Translations under genes and position numbers: made by a program
In this document: piece after piece, positions 47,520 through 58,698 of the stretch
Layout of the letters: every line of letters begins with the position of its first letter
Position numbering within the stretch: the first letter of the stretch is position 1
Assembly: GCA_024336345.1 (NCBI GenBank)
Contig: JANFOG010000010.1
Span: 1,302,001-1,366,000, forward strand
DNA from: Mariannaea sp. PMI_226
Taxonomy: Eukaryota > Ascomycota > Sordariomycetes > Hypocreales > Nectriaceae
Direction of reading: 5' to 3'
DNA length: 64,000 bases
Notes under the pieces: generated by a model
What the model saw: the letters and a program-made list of their open reading frames with translations, nothing else
Database searches by the model: none
Told to the model about the DNA's origin: nothing

Positions 47520-50237
47520 CTAAGCCTGCGCCTGCGCCGGCGACTGCTTGGCAGCACCTTTGACCTGGACGACGGCGTGCATCTGCTCCTCGGCGGCAGT
47601 CACAGTCTTGGACCATCTCCATGCGGGGACCTTGCGTTCGTAAAGCTCATCAATCTCGGCAGCGGATCGACTACAGAGAAGTTAGTTCATATGAGTTTCT
47701 TTTTCAACTCTTTTCAAAAATGAAAGGGAAGCGTTGCTGCCGGGGGTGGGGATATATGATGCTGACTTACCCCTTGGTCTCGGGGAGGTAGAACCACAAA
47801 AGGATACACATGGGTACAGAGAAAGCACCGTAAACGAAGCCAGTCTTGACGTTAAGTGAGAGGAGCATAGGTGGAGTAGCGTAGCTGCGTACGATTAGCT
47901 AAGAATCTCGGACCCAGCAATGGAGTTAAACGTACCAGGTGGCGATACCCATGATCGAGTTTGCAAAGAAGGTGACGGGGCCAGTCTTGACTGTTTATGG
48001 CATTAGTATGAAGAAAATAAGGATTGATTTGGAGGCGGGTTCGAGTTAGAAAATGGGCAACAATGAACTTACTTCGGAGAAGGGCAGAGGGAAGTTCGGC
48101 CGAGAAAAGATAATATGACATGGCGATGATCTGATAAGAGAATGTCCACAGGCAGCAAATGACGAGCTGCGATATATATTAGCATATCTAAACCTTGATG
48201 GCCAAAAACAATAAGTTGCAAAGAGATTAGAGGGAGACTCACGAGAGCAGTGCCAGCGGCTGCGTTGCCAGTCGTCGCTCCTGTCCAGTAAAGGGCACCA
48301 ACTGTGAAGAGGATGACACAGATGAATGTCTGACACGAATTGATAATCATGCGACGACCAAGGTAGTCAGTAGATAGAGACCAGATAAGGACGGCAAGTA
48401 AGTTGCAGCAGCTAGACAGAAGAGAAGGATATTAGCCAGGTCGTTACTCTAGAGACACGTTCCGCTGGCGGGTGATTTATGACTTACGAGAGGATGACAC
48501 TGCCGAGGAAAGGGTCGGCCAAGCCAGCAAGGGAGAAGAAGTCTTGAAAAGGAAAGATAGTCAGCAACTTTGTTTCCACAGAAGTCGGAGAAATGAGGAT
48601 GCAACGTACAGGTCGAGTAGGTGCTAATAATGGCAAGACCGGCGAGCTGCTGAGCGACGGAAAGGATCACGACGGTGAGAGTTCGTTTCTAGTAGTTGTT
48701 CAGCCCAAGTTCGCTCCTTTGGTTCCAACAGAACGGGAGCACTCACCAAGTTGAGACCCTTGAAGACGTGAATATATTTCGGCTGCTCCTGAAGCACCTC
48801 TCTCTCGTGCTCAATGGTTCTCGCGATAATTCCATACTCTTCTTCAAAGTCGTATCCCTTGACACCACCGTAAAGCTGCTTCATGCACTTCAACGCCTTT
48901 TCCTTTTCGCCGCGGCGGGCATGGAACCAGGGCGATTCGGGAACGAAGACCCAGAAGATAATCATCAGTCCAACTGGGGCCCAGAGGATCCGCATCGCCA
49001 ACAGATAGTTGTCGGGGTGTTTCTCGTTAAGCTGCTGCATCATTACGGCGCAGACAATGCCACCGATGTTACTCCTATTGTATGTCAGAAACCAGGCACA
49101 TAGGTGTTGACGTAAAAAAGCCACCGCGGAGCGTACCAGACTGCTTGGAAGGTGACCATACCACCTCGAATCTTATTTGGGCAGATTTCCATGACGTATA
49201 CCTGGCATGTAATCCTGAGAAGTTAGTCACGGCAGAACGGAGGAAATCATCGTTGAGTTGAGGGCAATGCCTACTGAAGGACGCCAATACCAGCGCCATT
49301 GCAAAGCTTTGCGAGAGCCTGTGACGGACCCGTTAGTATGAAGTCACAAAATGTCATAATCATTGGTGTAAAGGTTATGAGGTTGACTTACCCAGACAGA
49401 GGGACTCTTAGCAGTATTGAGGAAAACGCATCCCTATCGATAATGAGCTCCTCGGTTCTTTCTACTCATGCATGATACATTATCACTTACGACAACCAGC
49501 CAGAGCCATGCAAGGTAGAATGAAGTCTTACGACCGAACTTGTCGGCAAACCTTGGTCATGTCAGTAGCTGCCAACACCTGACATAAGACAATCTTGAAC
49601 TGGAACACTGGGGTTCCCTCAAGAGATGACGGTACGGGACTTACCAAGAGATGTGGGTGAATGTGACGATTTGACCAACGTTCTAACTGAAGTCAGTGCC
49701 AATTTTCCCATCCGAAACAAAATTCAACCAGTTTTGATCACATACGAGAAGGGCGCTCCAGGTGGATACTGTAAATCATTGTCAGCTTTGAGGCAAATTC
49801 ATCAGCAGTTTAAGAGTGCATTTCTTACGCCAAGTAGGGTCAAGTGCCCTCACGCCCGCGCCATCCTTGGAACCAAACTGCTTGATAAAGCCAGCATTGG
49901 CGACAACGCTGCCTCCAGCACCGAGCTGTACTTTTCATTAGCCCTCAATTCTATTCTCCTTTTGTATACCCAGGAACAGGATTGGGGTGAGGCGACTCAT
50001 GACTCAACTTACCTCGAATCCTTCACAGACGTAACCTGTATACACAGCGAGTGTCACGAGAACAACTCGCTTGAAGACCCACAGTGTCTCTGGGATAGAA
50101 AGCTCATCAAATCTAGACTTGACGAGGCCATAGCTGTCGTAGGCATCGACCTTTGCCATATCGTCGACTTCCGTTGCGGCCCCCTCGACCCGCTCCACGT
50201 GGGGTTTCTCAGACGGGCTCGTTGCAGATACAGCCAT
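47520..50237 (-). CDS. MFS sugar transporter (alpha-glucoside/maltose permease type)
   Basis: Sixteen exons: 50237-50013, 49925-49829, 49768-49746, 49682-49645, 49551-49491, 49433-49392, 49318-49275, 49214-49137, 49074-48747, 48688-48610, 48542-48488, 48411-48243, 48166-48073, 47990-47936, 47884-47771 and 47670-47520. All 15 introns are 51-100 nt with GT-AG ends, and frame is kept throughout; 550 residues. Sugar-porter motifs: FADKFGRK (between TM2 and 3), VMEICPNKIRGGM, PESPWFHARRGEKEKAL (end of first half), STYFFSLAGL, STDYLGRR, SAELPSALLR and YLPETKGRSAAEIDELYERKVPAWRW. The long DFEEEYGIIARTIEHE loop fits alpha-glucoside/maltose permeases. It is a proton-coupled plasma-membrane importer. 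Exons as short as 23 bases make this an unusually broken gene. A CreA-type palindrome lies 320 bases upstream. Confidence 0.9.
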
Positions 50238-51587
50238 TGCCGTATTCCTCTTGTTTATTCCTTGTTGTAGAGTTGCATGGACCGATGGTTGCAGATCTTT
50301 GAGTGGGATGGATGGATGATGAACAGGCAACCAGTGGGGCTGAAGAGGAGGTTCATATATAGTTATGCGATTTAAACAACTCAAAGACTTCCCTTGACGA
50401 AAAAAAAATAAGCTCCTCGCACACAAGGGAAGAGCGAAAATCAACTAAACGACTTGAGCTAGAGATTTAGAGAGTGGAGCCAAACGAGAACCACTACCTT
50501 GGATGTGTCTCAATTGAGGCTCACTACTCGGCTTGAGATGCCCCGGAGAGTAGTAATGCGGGGCCCCGCAATGAGGGCTGGTGGTGCCACTAGATCTCTC
50601 AGCTCAGTTGGCATCGTGACTACAACTGGGTGACGGCAGGGGGGAGGATGATCTTTGAAGGGGAAAGGGGGGCGCTGGCTAATGGAGAGACCGGATCGAC
50701 GGGATCTCAAGCGAAACGATTGTTGTGTCCAGTGCTGCTGCTTTCTCCTCTAGGCATCTTTGTCTTCCCTACTCTTCCAGCCTCCAGACTACAGACTACA
50801 GATCTCAATTGACTTACAAACCCTCTCATTACAAAATGCAATCCGGCAAGCATGCCTTGGTTCACACAAAAATCCAAAATGCGTAGTGCATCAAACCCCC
50901 CTTGCAAGCGCAACACCAATGGGAGACAGTTGTACATGGCATGACATGAAGACTACTAGAACGAGCGGCCACTCGGAGGCGGTTCGGAGGCAAATACGAC
51001 TACCAAGAGACTAGGGCCAACCACCATGGGTCGGAGTTCGGGGTCAGATCCAACGAGCGGACCACCCATCCGGTGGAAGCCCGAGGAGCTTTCTGGGGAA
51101 TGCCGGGGAAGCACCAGGGTCTGCCCGGTTCGAGAACGCCTGCACTCACAAACACATCAAGCGGAATATAGGAATAAGAAGCATGGGGTTCGAATGCGGG
51201 GAAGTAGTCAGCCAATGCAATATGCTTAGCAGGCACGCCCTTGTCGTTGAGCATGACAATCTTCTCGACTTTCAACTTCAACTAAAAGTCGCTAAAACAA
51301 GCCCCCGCTTTCTTTCGTCGCATCTCGGGCGAAACTTGCCCGGACCGTCCTTGTTCCAAAGAGATCACGCCTCGAGCTTGCGTGACCTAAGATGGTAAAA
51401 AGAAAAGAAGAGAAAAAAAAGCATAGTGAACATGCTTGGGGAGAACTGTCCTACTGTCTATCGCGTGGCTGATAATCAAAGCTCTTGCAACATCGTTCTA
51501 GACTTCAATTACTCTTGGAAAGAAAAAAAAACCACTCCCACAACATATTCATTTTGCTTCTAAGCCAAAAAGGCCTAGCTAAACACC
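50238..51587. other. Divergent promoter region of sugar porter and PhyH-like gene
   Basis: 1.35 kb between two start codons with no supported gene. Contains a perfect 14-base GC palindrome (50557-50570). Open frames in 50510-51398 have no motif. Confidence 0.6.
50557..50570. promoter_or_regulatory. Back-to-back CreA-type sites in a perfect palindrome
   Basis: TGCGGGGCCCCGCA is a perfect 14-base palindrome. Each half reads GCGGGG, which fits the CreA/Mig1 consensus SYGGRG; paired sites are the functional form in known CreA targets. It lies 320 bases before the sugar porter ATG and about 1 kb before the PhyH-like gene, so it more likely acts on the porter. Confidence 0.55.
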
Positions 51588-52832
51588 ATGACGGCAACGA
51601 AAGTGGCTAACTCCCGAATTGGCGGAGGAATCAAAGTAGCTGACGGCCAGCTACTCCCACATCAGATTGGCTTCCTTCGACAATCCGATCCAAGTCTACC
51701 CATCGAGACTCTCCGGGAGCGCTACAAGGAGGATAACTACCTCTACCTGAAGGGTCTCCTCCCTCGCGAACATGCCTTGAAAGCCCGCGACGCTTACTTC
51801 CGCTTCTTGTCTCCTTCGGACGCCTTGAAACCAGAAACATCCCCCGTGGATGGAATCTTCAACCCGGATAATCAATTGTCAGACTTTGGCGGACTGAGCT
51901 CACGACAAGCAGACCTGCATAAACCCAAGAGCGAACGAGCCGCCGTCTTTGCAGACCTGACAGCAAAGGCACATACCGAGAAATTCTATACCGAGGACTT
52001 TTGTCAACACCCGAACCTAGAAGAATTTGTTGCAAAGCTCACCGAGTGGAAGGACGTCCAGCAATTCAAGCGTTCATTGCTCCGATGCAACATTCCCGGT
52101 ACAAACCCCGTCGGCGTGCACTACGACCAGATCTTCCTCAGGCAGGGAGAAGCAAGTAATATCACAGCCTGGTGCGTGATGGGCGATATCAAGATACAGG
52201 GCGGAGGCTTGATGTATCTGGAGAAGAGTGAGTGCCCAGCGGATGCTAGTTCCAAGTTTTGTTGCCGTTCTTTGCACCGCTCGTGATTTCTAACGCATTC
52301 TTCAGGCTCGGGGCTGGGTGAAGAGATAGAAGCGGACTTCACCAAACGGGCCATCGAGACTGGCTTATCCGAAGAAGAAGCCAAGTTTGCATACAATCGT
52401 AACATGATTGCCGCCGGCGGGCTGTCAAGCAAGCCCCTCGAATTCGCTGCCGAGCACAACCGAAGATGGCTCGTTAGTGACTTTGAAGCAGGAGACGTCG
52501 TGTTGCACAACCCATTTACCGTAAGTATTCTTGAATTGATCCGGAGGTATTGGCTCTGCTAACAAAATCGTAAATGACAGATTCATGCCTCGACTGTCAA
52601 CGCTGATCCCGACTCCGTCATCAGACTTTCCACCGATCTAAGATTTTACGATGCTTCACGCCCTTATGACAAGGTACGAACAATAAAACAAGGAAGAACC
52701 TCAATATTAAACTTGTTCGTACTAATGGATATATGACAGCGTTGGCTTCACTACTTTTATCCAGGGTAAGAATATTGTCTGATACGTGATAATCTATTGA
52801 TGCTAACACAAAGGTGTAGAGATGAGGTCTAG
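51588..52832 (+). CDS. Phytanoyl-CoA dioxygenase (PhyH) family protein
   Basis: Five exons: 51588-52227, 52306-52520, 52581-52673, 52740-52765 and 52820-52832, with introns of 78, 60, 66 and 54 nt; 328 residues. The last exon codes for only four residues and stop. PhyH proteins are Fe(II)/2-oxoglutarate dioxygenases. Seen: the HxD iron motif GVHYDQIF (His178, Asp180) after a conserved LRCNIPGTNP; the NITAWCVMGD strand; the distal His in FTIHASTVN; and an Arg nearby (SVIRLSTDLRFYD) that would bind 2-oxoglutarate. No peroxisomal C-terminal signal or secretion signal, so probably cytosolic. The substrate may be a small natural product or lipid and is unknown. Divergent from the sugar porter. Confidence 0.87.
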
Positions 52833-53954
52833 AAACGGATGTTATCGTGTTTATGGATATTTTGGATCATTTTTAACGTAGCTTATTATACAAGATTAAA
52901 ATATTCCTTGTAATTAATTCATTTGGTTATGATGATAACATACGAGTCTGTACTCAAAATGACGGCCGTGAATCTTTAGTAGATTAAGCCATCCTCGTCC
53001 GACCTGAGTGAGACAAACTTTAGTTCTTCGTGTTTTGTTTGCCAATTTGACGTTTCCATTAGACTTGAGTTTACTTCACCTGTTCCCCTTTCGTTGGTAG
53101 CCTCTTCTGTCAACATTGATCGGCTATGTCGGCCTCTCGTATCAGCGACGATCTTTCGCGCCTGAGCCTATTGCCTGGCTCCATGATCCACCAGGCTCCA
53201 ACGGTCAGGCGTTGAAAAGAACGAGGATTGGCTCGTCTATAAACAAACTAGAAAGACATTGATAGCAAGGCATTAGCTTCATTTCCCAAGTTTACTCCGG
53301 ATTAGTGTCGGCACGACTTGGCACGAGAGTGGGGGGTTCTCCGCATAATAACAAACAGAAATCCCTCCGAATCTGTTCAACGGTCTGTGTTGAGATGGAT
53401 GTTATGATCCTCGCGTGCCAGGGGTCTTTTTGGTCGATGGTGCCCAATGGTGAATTTACGTGATTTTGGTGAGCCGGTCCATCCAGACGACCAGGGTGAG
53501 TCGGGCAATTTGTGGGCTTACGCCGCACCCGAGGACCAAATGAGGCAGCATTTGTATGGAGGATCAACCTTGCATAAACCTCTTAAGCTGGAGAACTATA
53601 GGAGACTATACCAAGGATCAAAGTTGATAATAAACCCGAGATACTCTCCAACAATCGCAATCCGGGGAAGAAGAGGCCGAGGAAATGCAGGTCTAATCAG
53701 TTTGGACCTAACCCTAGATGCGGATGGCCTCCTGGCTATTGCTGGATGAAAGGTGCAGTCTTGCTGGCAATGCTACATAGCTATTGCTGAATGGGATATG
53801 TAGTATTGCTGACATTGCTGGCTACTACTCCCATAGTTGTGAACTTCAGTAGACATAGAGATATATATATACCTGTCTGATACACACGGTAGACATAGAC
53901 CAGATTGCAGATCTTTCCTACACAAGAGCAGACAATCAAGATACGTGAGAAGGC
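52833..53954. other. GH51 promoter region, 1.1 kb
   Basis: No gene supported. Includes one CreA-type CCGGGG (53662-53667), four spaced ATTGCTG motifs between 53738 and 53820, and a TATATATATA run near 53862 about 90 bases before the GH51 ATG. Confidence 0.6.
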
Positions 53955-56105
53955 ATGATTTTCAACTTGGCCACTTTGGCCTCACTTTCAACGCTGTTGG
54001 GTATCGCACCCACAGTCCAAGCGTTGACCCTCAACGTCTCTACTGGCGGAGGCAATGCAACCAGTGGCATGCTGTATGGCCTTTTGTTTGAGGTGATTTC
54101 ATGTCCATTTTCTGACCGGGCAAGAGTTAACTAACCGCTCCCAAAGGATGTTTATCATTCTGGCGATGGAGGCATCTATGGCGAACTAATCCAGAACCGC
54201 GCCTTTCAGGGAACGTCTGTCAATAATAACCAGGGACCGTATCAGACTCTCCAGTATTGGCACACTAGTGGATCTGACACTTTGACGCTTGATAATGACG
54301 CTCCACTCCTGACCAGTGCTCTCCCATGGCACATGCGAGTTGATGTCGCCAAAGGCGCCACCGGTCCTACTGGTTTCTGGAATGAAGGCTACTGGGGCTT
54401 CAACGTTACAACAAGGACACGCTACACAGCCAGTTTCTACCTCCGAGGTACCTACAAAGGCGAGATGCTCGGTGCTTTCTGGAGCAACACGTCGGACTCC
54501 ATGCTGGGACACACCACCTTCAAAGTGCACCAGACCGAAGCCGACGGCTGGGTCTCTTACTCGCAAACATTTACCGTGTCAAGCTCTGCTCCTGACGAGA
54601 AGAATACCTTCCACCTTACCTTCGATGGCGCCAGCACAGCCGGCAAAAGCCTTCGCTTCCAAATGATCAGCGTCTTCCAGCAGACCTACAAGAACTCACA
54701 CAACGGGTTGCGAATGGATCTTGCCGAGGCCCTCAGTGAGCTAGGCGGCAAGTTCCTTCGTATGCCCGGTGGTAACAACTTGGAAGGCATTGCTTCGCCG
54801 TTCCGGTGGAAGTGGAATGAAACCATTGGCCCCATTATCGACCGTCCTGGACGCCCAGGCACTTGGGGCTATGTCAACACCGATGGACTTGGACTTTTGG
54901 AAATGATGCAGGTTTGTAAAATTTGAGATCTCTCCATTCTAGAATATTCTGACAATGAACTGTACAGTGGTGCCTTGACATGGGGCTCGAGACTATTCTT
55001 GCTGTGTGGGGTGGTTTGTATCTTGATGGCGAGATTGTCTCCGAGGCAGACCTGCAGCCATACATTGACGATGTCCTCAATGAGCTAGAGTTCTTGACGG
55101 TAATCTCACCTCCCTTCTATGCATAACTTGTTGCTAATATATAAGTAATAGGGACCAGTCACGTCGAAATGGGGTGCCAAGCGGGCCTCTTTGGGATATC
55201 CCAAACCCTTCACCATCAACTATGTTGAGATTGGAAATGAAGATTTCCTCAACGGTGGCATTCCCAGCTACGTCGGTAAGTTGACATGCAAATGATATAA
55301 GCGAATTTACATTAATAGAGATCCTCTAGACCACCGCTTCATCATGTTTTACAACGCCATCAAGAAGGCATATCCAAAGATGAATGTCATTTCGTCCATC
55401 TGGGCCGGATATTTCAACAACCTTCCTTCCGGCGTCATTCAAGATTTGCATGATTACCTGACCGTTGATGACATGGTTGCTCACTTTGGTGGCTACGACC
55501 ATGCTGATCGCCAATATCCTGTCCTGGTCGGCGAATACGCCGCCATCTATGACGCGGAACATACCAACCCGAACCAGCTCGACAACCCAACCTTGCAATC
55601 TGCCACCTCAGAGGCTGTCTATTTTCTTGGACTGGAGAGAAATGCGGACCTCATTCTCGGAATTTGCCACGGAGCTCTGATCAAGAGTCTGCACGATGAG
55701 CCAGACAACGTCGCCATGATCAAGCACAACCCTGACACTCTCGTGAGGTCCATGAGCTACTACGTGGCAAAACTGTTCGGCACCAACTTTGGCACCACGA
55801 CTGCAGCGGTGACTGGCGATGAGAATTATGGACCATTGTACTGGGCTGCCACCAAGAACGACAAAGGGACCTACTTTGTCAAGATCGTCAACTATGACGG
55901 CGCTGCCTCAACTCCAGTTACCGTCAAGATCCCCGGAAAGAAAAACACCGCCACGCTAAAGACCTTGACTGCACCGGACAAGTACAGCACGAATACGCTG
56001 GGGGATATGCAAAGTATTTGGACCGAGAAGAAGATTACTGGTTCCGGAGGAAGTTACAGCTTCAATTTGACTGGCAACTACGTTAGCGCTGTCTTGGTCG
56101 TCTAG
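53955..56105 (+). CDS. abfA: Secreted GH51 alpha-L-arabinofuranosidase
   Basis: Five exons: 53955-54092, 54147-54911, 54968-55099, 55152-55275 and 55330-56105, with introns of 52-56 nt; 644 residues. A signal peptide (about 1-23, ending VQA) precedes a GH51 protein. The first junction gives [25 protein letters not shown], the family opening. A carbohydrate-binding beta-domain (about 85-220) and a TIM barrel follow, with general acid Glu in YVEIGNEDF and nucleophile Glu in [11 protein letters not shown]. The C-terminal beta-domain ends the chain. The enzyme removes arabinose side chains from arabinoxylan or arabinan. Length and Asn-x-Ser/Thr sites fit a secreted glycoprotein. It lies 1.1 kb from the PhyH-like gene and near a sugar porter; a single CreA-type site lies upstream. 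Confidence 0.94.
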
Positions 56106-56884
56106 TAGCGAAATTCCGGCACTGCAGGGTAGCTGTTTGACGCAGTCATATTTCATCAAGGCACATTCGAGCGGAAGAGATATAGAACCTCTAGATAGCT
56201 AGTATTAGAGGTATTGGAGGGATACCTAGGGGTTTGTTAGGCGGGATGGGAGACAGGCATGGGACACGTTCTAGTTCCATTAACTACAAGACACTTGGTG
56301 CAAGAATTGTGGCGCAACTTTGAGACCAGTTGCGATGCATAGAACGGCATGGCGAGAAGGAAGGGTTCCGTAAATGAAACATGATCACAATGAACTTCGT
56401 CTCCTCTCCTCTTTTATGTGCGAGATAAAGCCATCAAGAGTATGAAATAGAACTTTTGTCTTGAACTCAAGGAAACTAAGATAAAAGAAAGTGTGTCTAT
56501 CAACACAGGTATACAGTCCAATCCATATTAGCTGCATTATTCTCCTCCGATCAAGGGCTGTCAAAGCCATGCCCAAAAGTCATGCCAAAACCACGCTACC
56601 GCTGATTTTCGCCCTCGAGTTTCTCTGGTATCTCAACCAAGCACAGAACGCCAGGAACTTTTGTGCTACCAAGTTGCCTGTATCCGATTTGGCCCATCGC
56701 CATCGAGTAGACGGGGCTCTACTAGAAGGGTAGAAAAGGGGGAAAAAGAAAGAAAGAAAAGGAAATATCGCAATGAATGTAGTCGGTCAGTGGCGGAGGC
56801 CAGGGATAGCACTGCTATGCAAAGCTATACCGTCCTCGCACGTAATTGTGTTGAGAGGATAATTCAACGTGCTCAGCTGACGCA
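56106..56884. other. Intergenic between convergent GH51 and IFH1-like genes
   Basis: 780 bases of 3' flank with an A/G-rich stretch near 56730-56770. No gene supported. Confidence 0.6.
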
Positions 56885-58698
56885 TCATATGCGTAGAAAG
56901 TTGACGTCCGAAATACTTCTATGCCTCTTGTGACCATTGCCTGCATCGCCAGATGCTTTACGCTTTGCGGATAAGGACTCGAGAGGGCTTCGTCCAAGAT
57001 CGCTCATGTGCTTCTTATGCCTTCTCATGGGCGTTAAGGGCACGGCGGCGGTGTCGAATCGGTCCGATTTGAGGCCCTTGAGGGCAGTGTAGTTATAGGG
57101 GCCACTAAAAGCGAGAGAGTCTTGGGTGGCTTGGTTGCTCAAGATGAGCTGCTGGTTAATCTGGTTGCGGCGGAATGCGCCAACCGTCTCTGAGTTGAGA
57201 TGAGACAAGACGTCAATTTCACTGGAGGCAGTGCTGGGTCGAACTGGCGTAGAGGTTGGATCCCATTTGCCTTGATCTTCCTCACCGGATGAATCATCAT
57301 CATCGCCATCATCCCATGTGATAAAATCGTTAATGTCGAGCTTCTTTTCCTCTTCATCCTCGTCACCATGTAAACTGGGAGCGGTGGAGCTATCATCGGC
57401 GGTGCCAGGCTCGGAGGGGAAGGGGAAGAAGGCCTCAGCGGGACCCATAGCCTGAGTGTTGATGAAGTCACCAAAGGTGTTGGAAGAAAACATGGCGCTA
57501 AGCATCATATTGGCCGAGTTACTAAGGATCGGTGAAGTCTGGTCCTCCAGGGGCCATGGAATGTTGAACTGCTCTGGTGAGAGATCGATTTGTCGTCGGC
57601 GGTGAGGTGTGAAAATCATCATCTTCCGAGTATGTGGGTTCAGGACAGCGATTGGCTTCCTATCAGACCGGTCCAGGTTGAATCGGCCAAGGCGGGGTTG
57701 ACCACGCTGAGACTTGACTGGGCTATCGGCCTCAGAGTCGGAAATCTCACTCATAGGGTTGGAAGGCCGACGAGACTTCCGCCGGATAGGAGGCTCGGGA
57801 ATATCTTCCTCAGTCGTATCACCATCAGCTGGAACAATCAAGGTTAGCACACGAGAACAGTCAGGGCTTCACGTCTTGGAGTTGCAGCCCACTCACTTTC
57901 ATAGCCATCCAGTTCCTGTGGCTCCTCAAAAGCGGGCACAGGAGTAGACGCAACAGTGTTGGGCTGCGAGGCCATTGGTGTGGCAGTTGGAGTATCATCA
58001 TCAGACAGTTGTCGGATGAGTTCCTCAGCATCAGAGTCTGGCTGATCGTCATGATTGTAGGTATAATCCCAGAAGGAACCAGAACCAGACGACTCATCAG
58101 GATCATTCTCAATCTCTCGGCGAAATGAAGGGTCGAGAGCGGTTTGAGAGACGAAGATATCAGGGAAAAGATCACCATGATCATCTTCGGTGTCAGTAGA
58201 ATCGGAATCACTAGAGGGCACGTCAAAATGGACGTGGCGCTCTACAGGGGTATCAGAGCCAAATGCCATGGCTTCCTGCAGGAAGTCGGAGACATTATCC
58301 TCATCGACTTCGGATATGATGCCAGCCCAGCTCCCGTTCTCTCCTTCTCCCTCATCTTCATCCTCATCGGCTTCAGCGCCGTCATCGTCATCATCGTCAT
58401 TTTCATCGTCGTCGTCGTCGTCATCATCATCATCGTCAATTTCTTTGGTGTCAAAGAGGAGTCGCGGCCGAGGAGCAGTTGGGGTGGGAACTTCCGCCTC
58501 CTCAAGGATGTTTTCCTCCTCGGCCGCAGCGACATCATCCTCGTCATCGTCAGAAGAATCGCTAATCTCCTCAACAGCGGAATAGCCTCCTTCATCAGAG
58601 AGATCGAGAGATGACTCTGAAGTTTCAGAAACTCTGCGGCGCCGCTTGGTAACCTTGACCGGGGTCGAGGCAAACTTCCGTCGAACGTTGCGAGACAT
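56885..58698 (-). CDS. Acidic nuclear protein, IFH1/CRF1-like coregulator
   Basis: Two exons, 58698-57897 and 57828-56885, with a 68 nt intron (GTGAGT...CCAG); 581 residues. A basic N-terminus (MSRNVRRKFAS, KRRRR) precedes very acidic stretches, including runs of Asp encoded by a GAC/GAT repeat (58378-58440). Blocks typical of the fungal fork-head coregulator CRF1/IFH1 family are present: DIFVSQTALDPSFRREIENDPDESS, the SFWDYTYN region and the splice-restored DGYETDGDTTEED. The second half holds a NPHTRKMMIFTPHRRR segment and a basic C-terminus (SAKRKASGDAGNGHKRHR). IFH1 in yeast activates ribosomal-protein genes with Fhl1. The family call rests on recalled motifs and composition and is moderate. 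If right, it links with the SSF1/RRP3 pair by function, not by position. Confidence 0.75.
58378..58440. repeat. GAY trinucleotide repeat encoding poly-Asp
   Basis: Imperfect TCR/GAY triplets within the IFH1-like gene that encode about 20 acidic residues; prone to length change between strains. Long frames on the opposite strand (Ser-rich) are artefacts of this tract. Confidence 0.85.

Noticed and set aside
58144..58614. Long plus-strand frames (156 and 131 codons) opposite the IFH1-like gene
   Set aside because: Shadows of the acidic-repeat coding sequence; Ser-only and Ile/Val-only composition reflects the GAY repeat.
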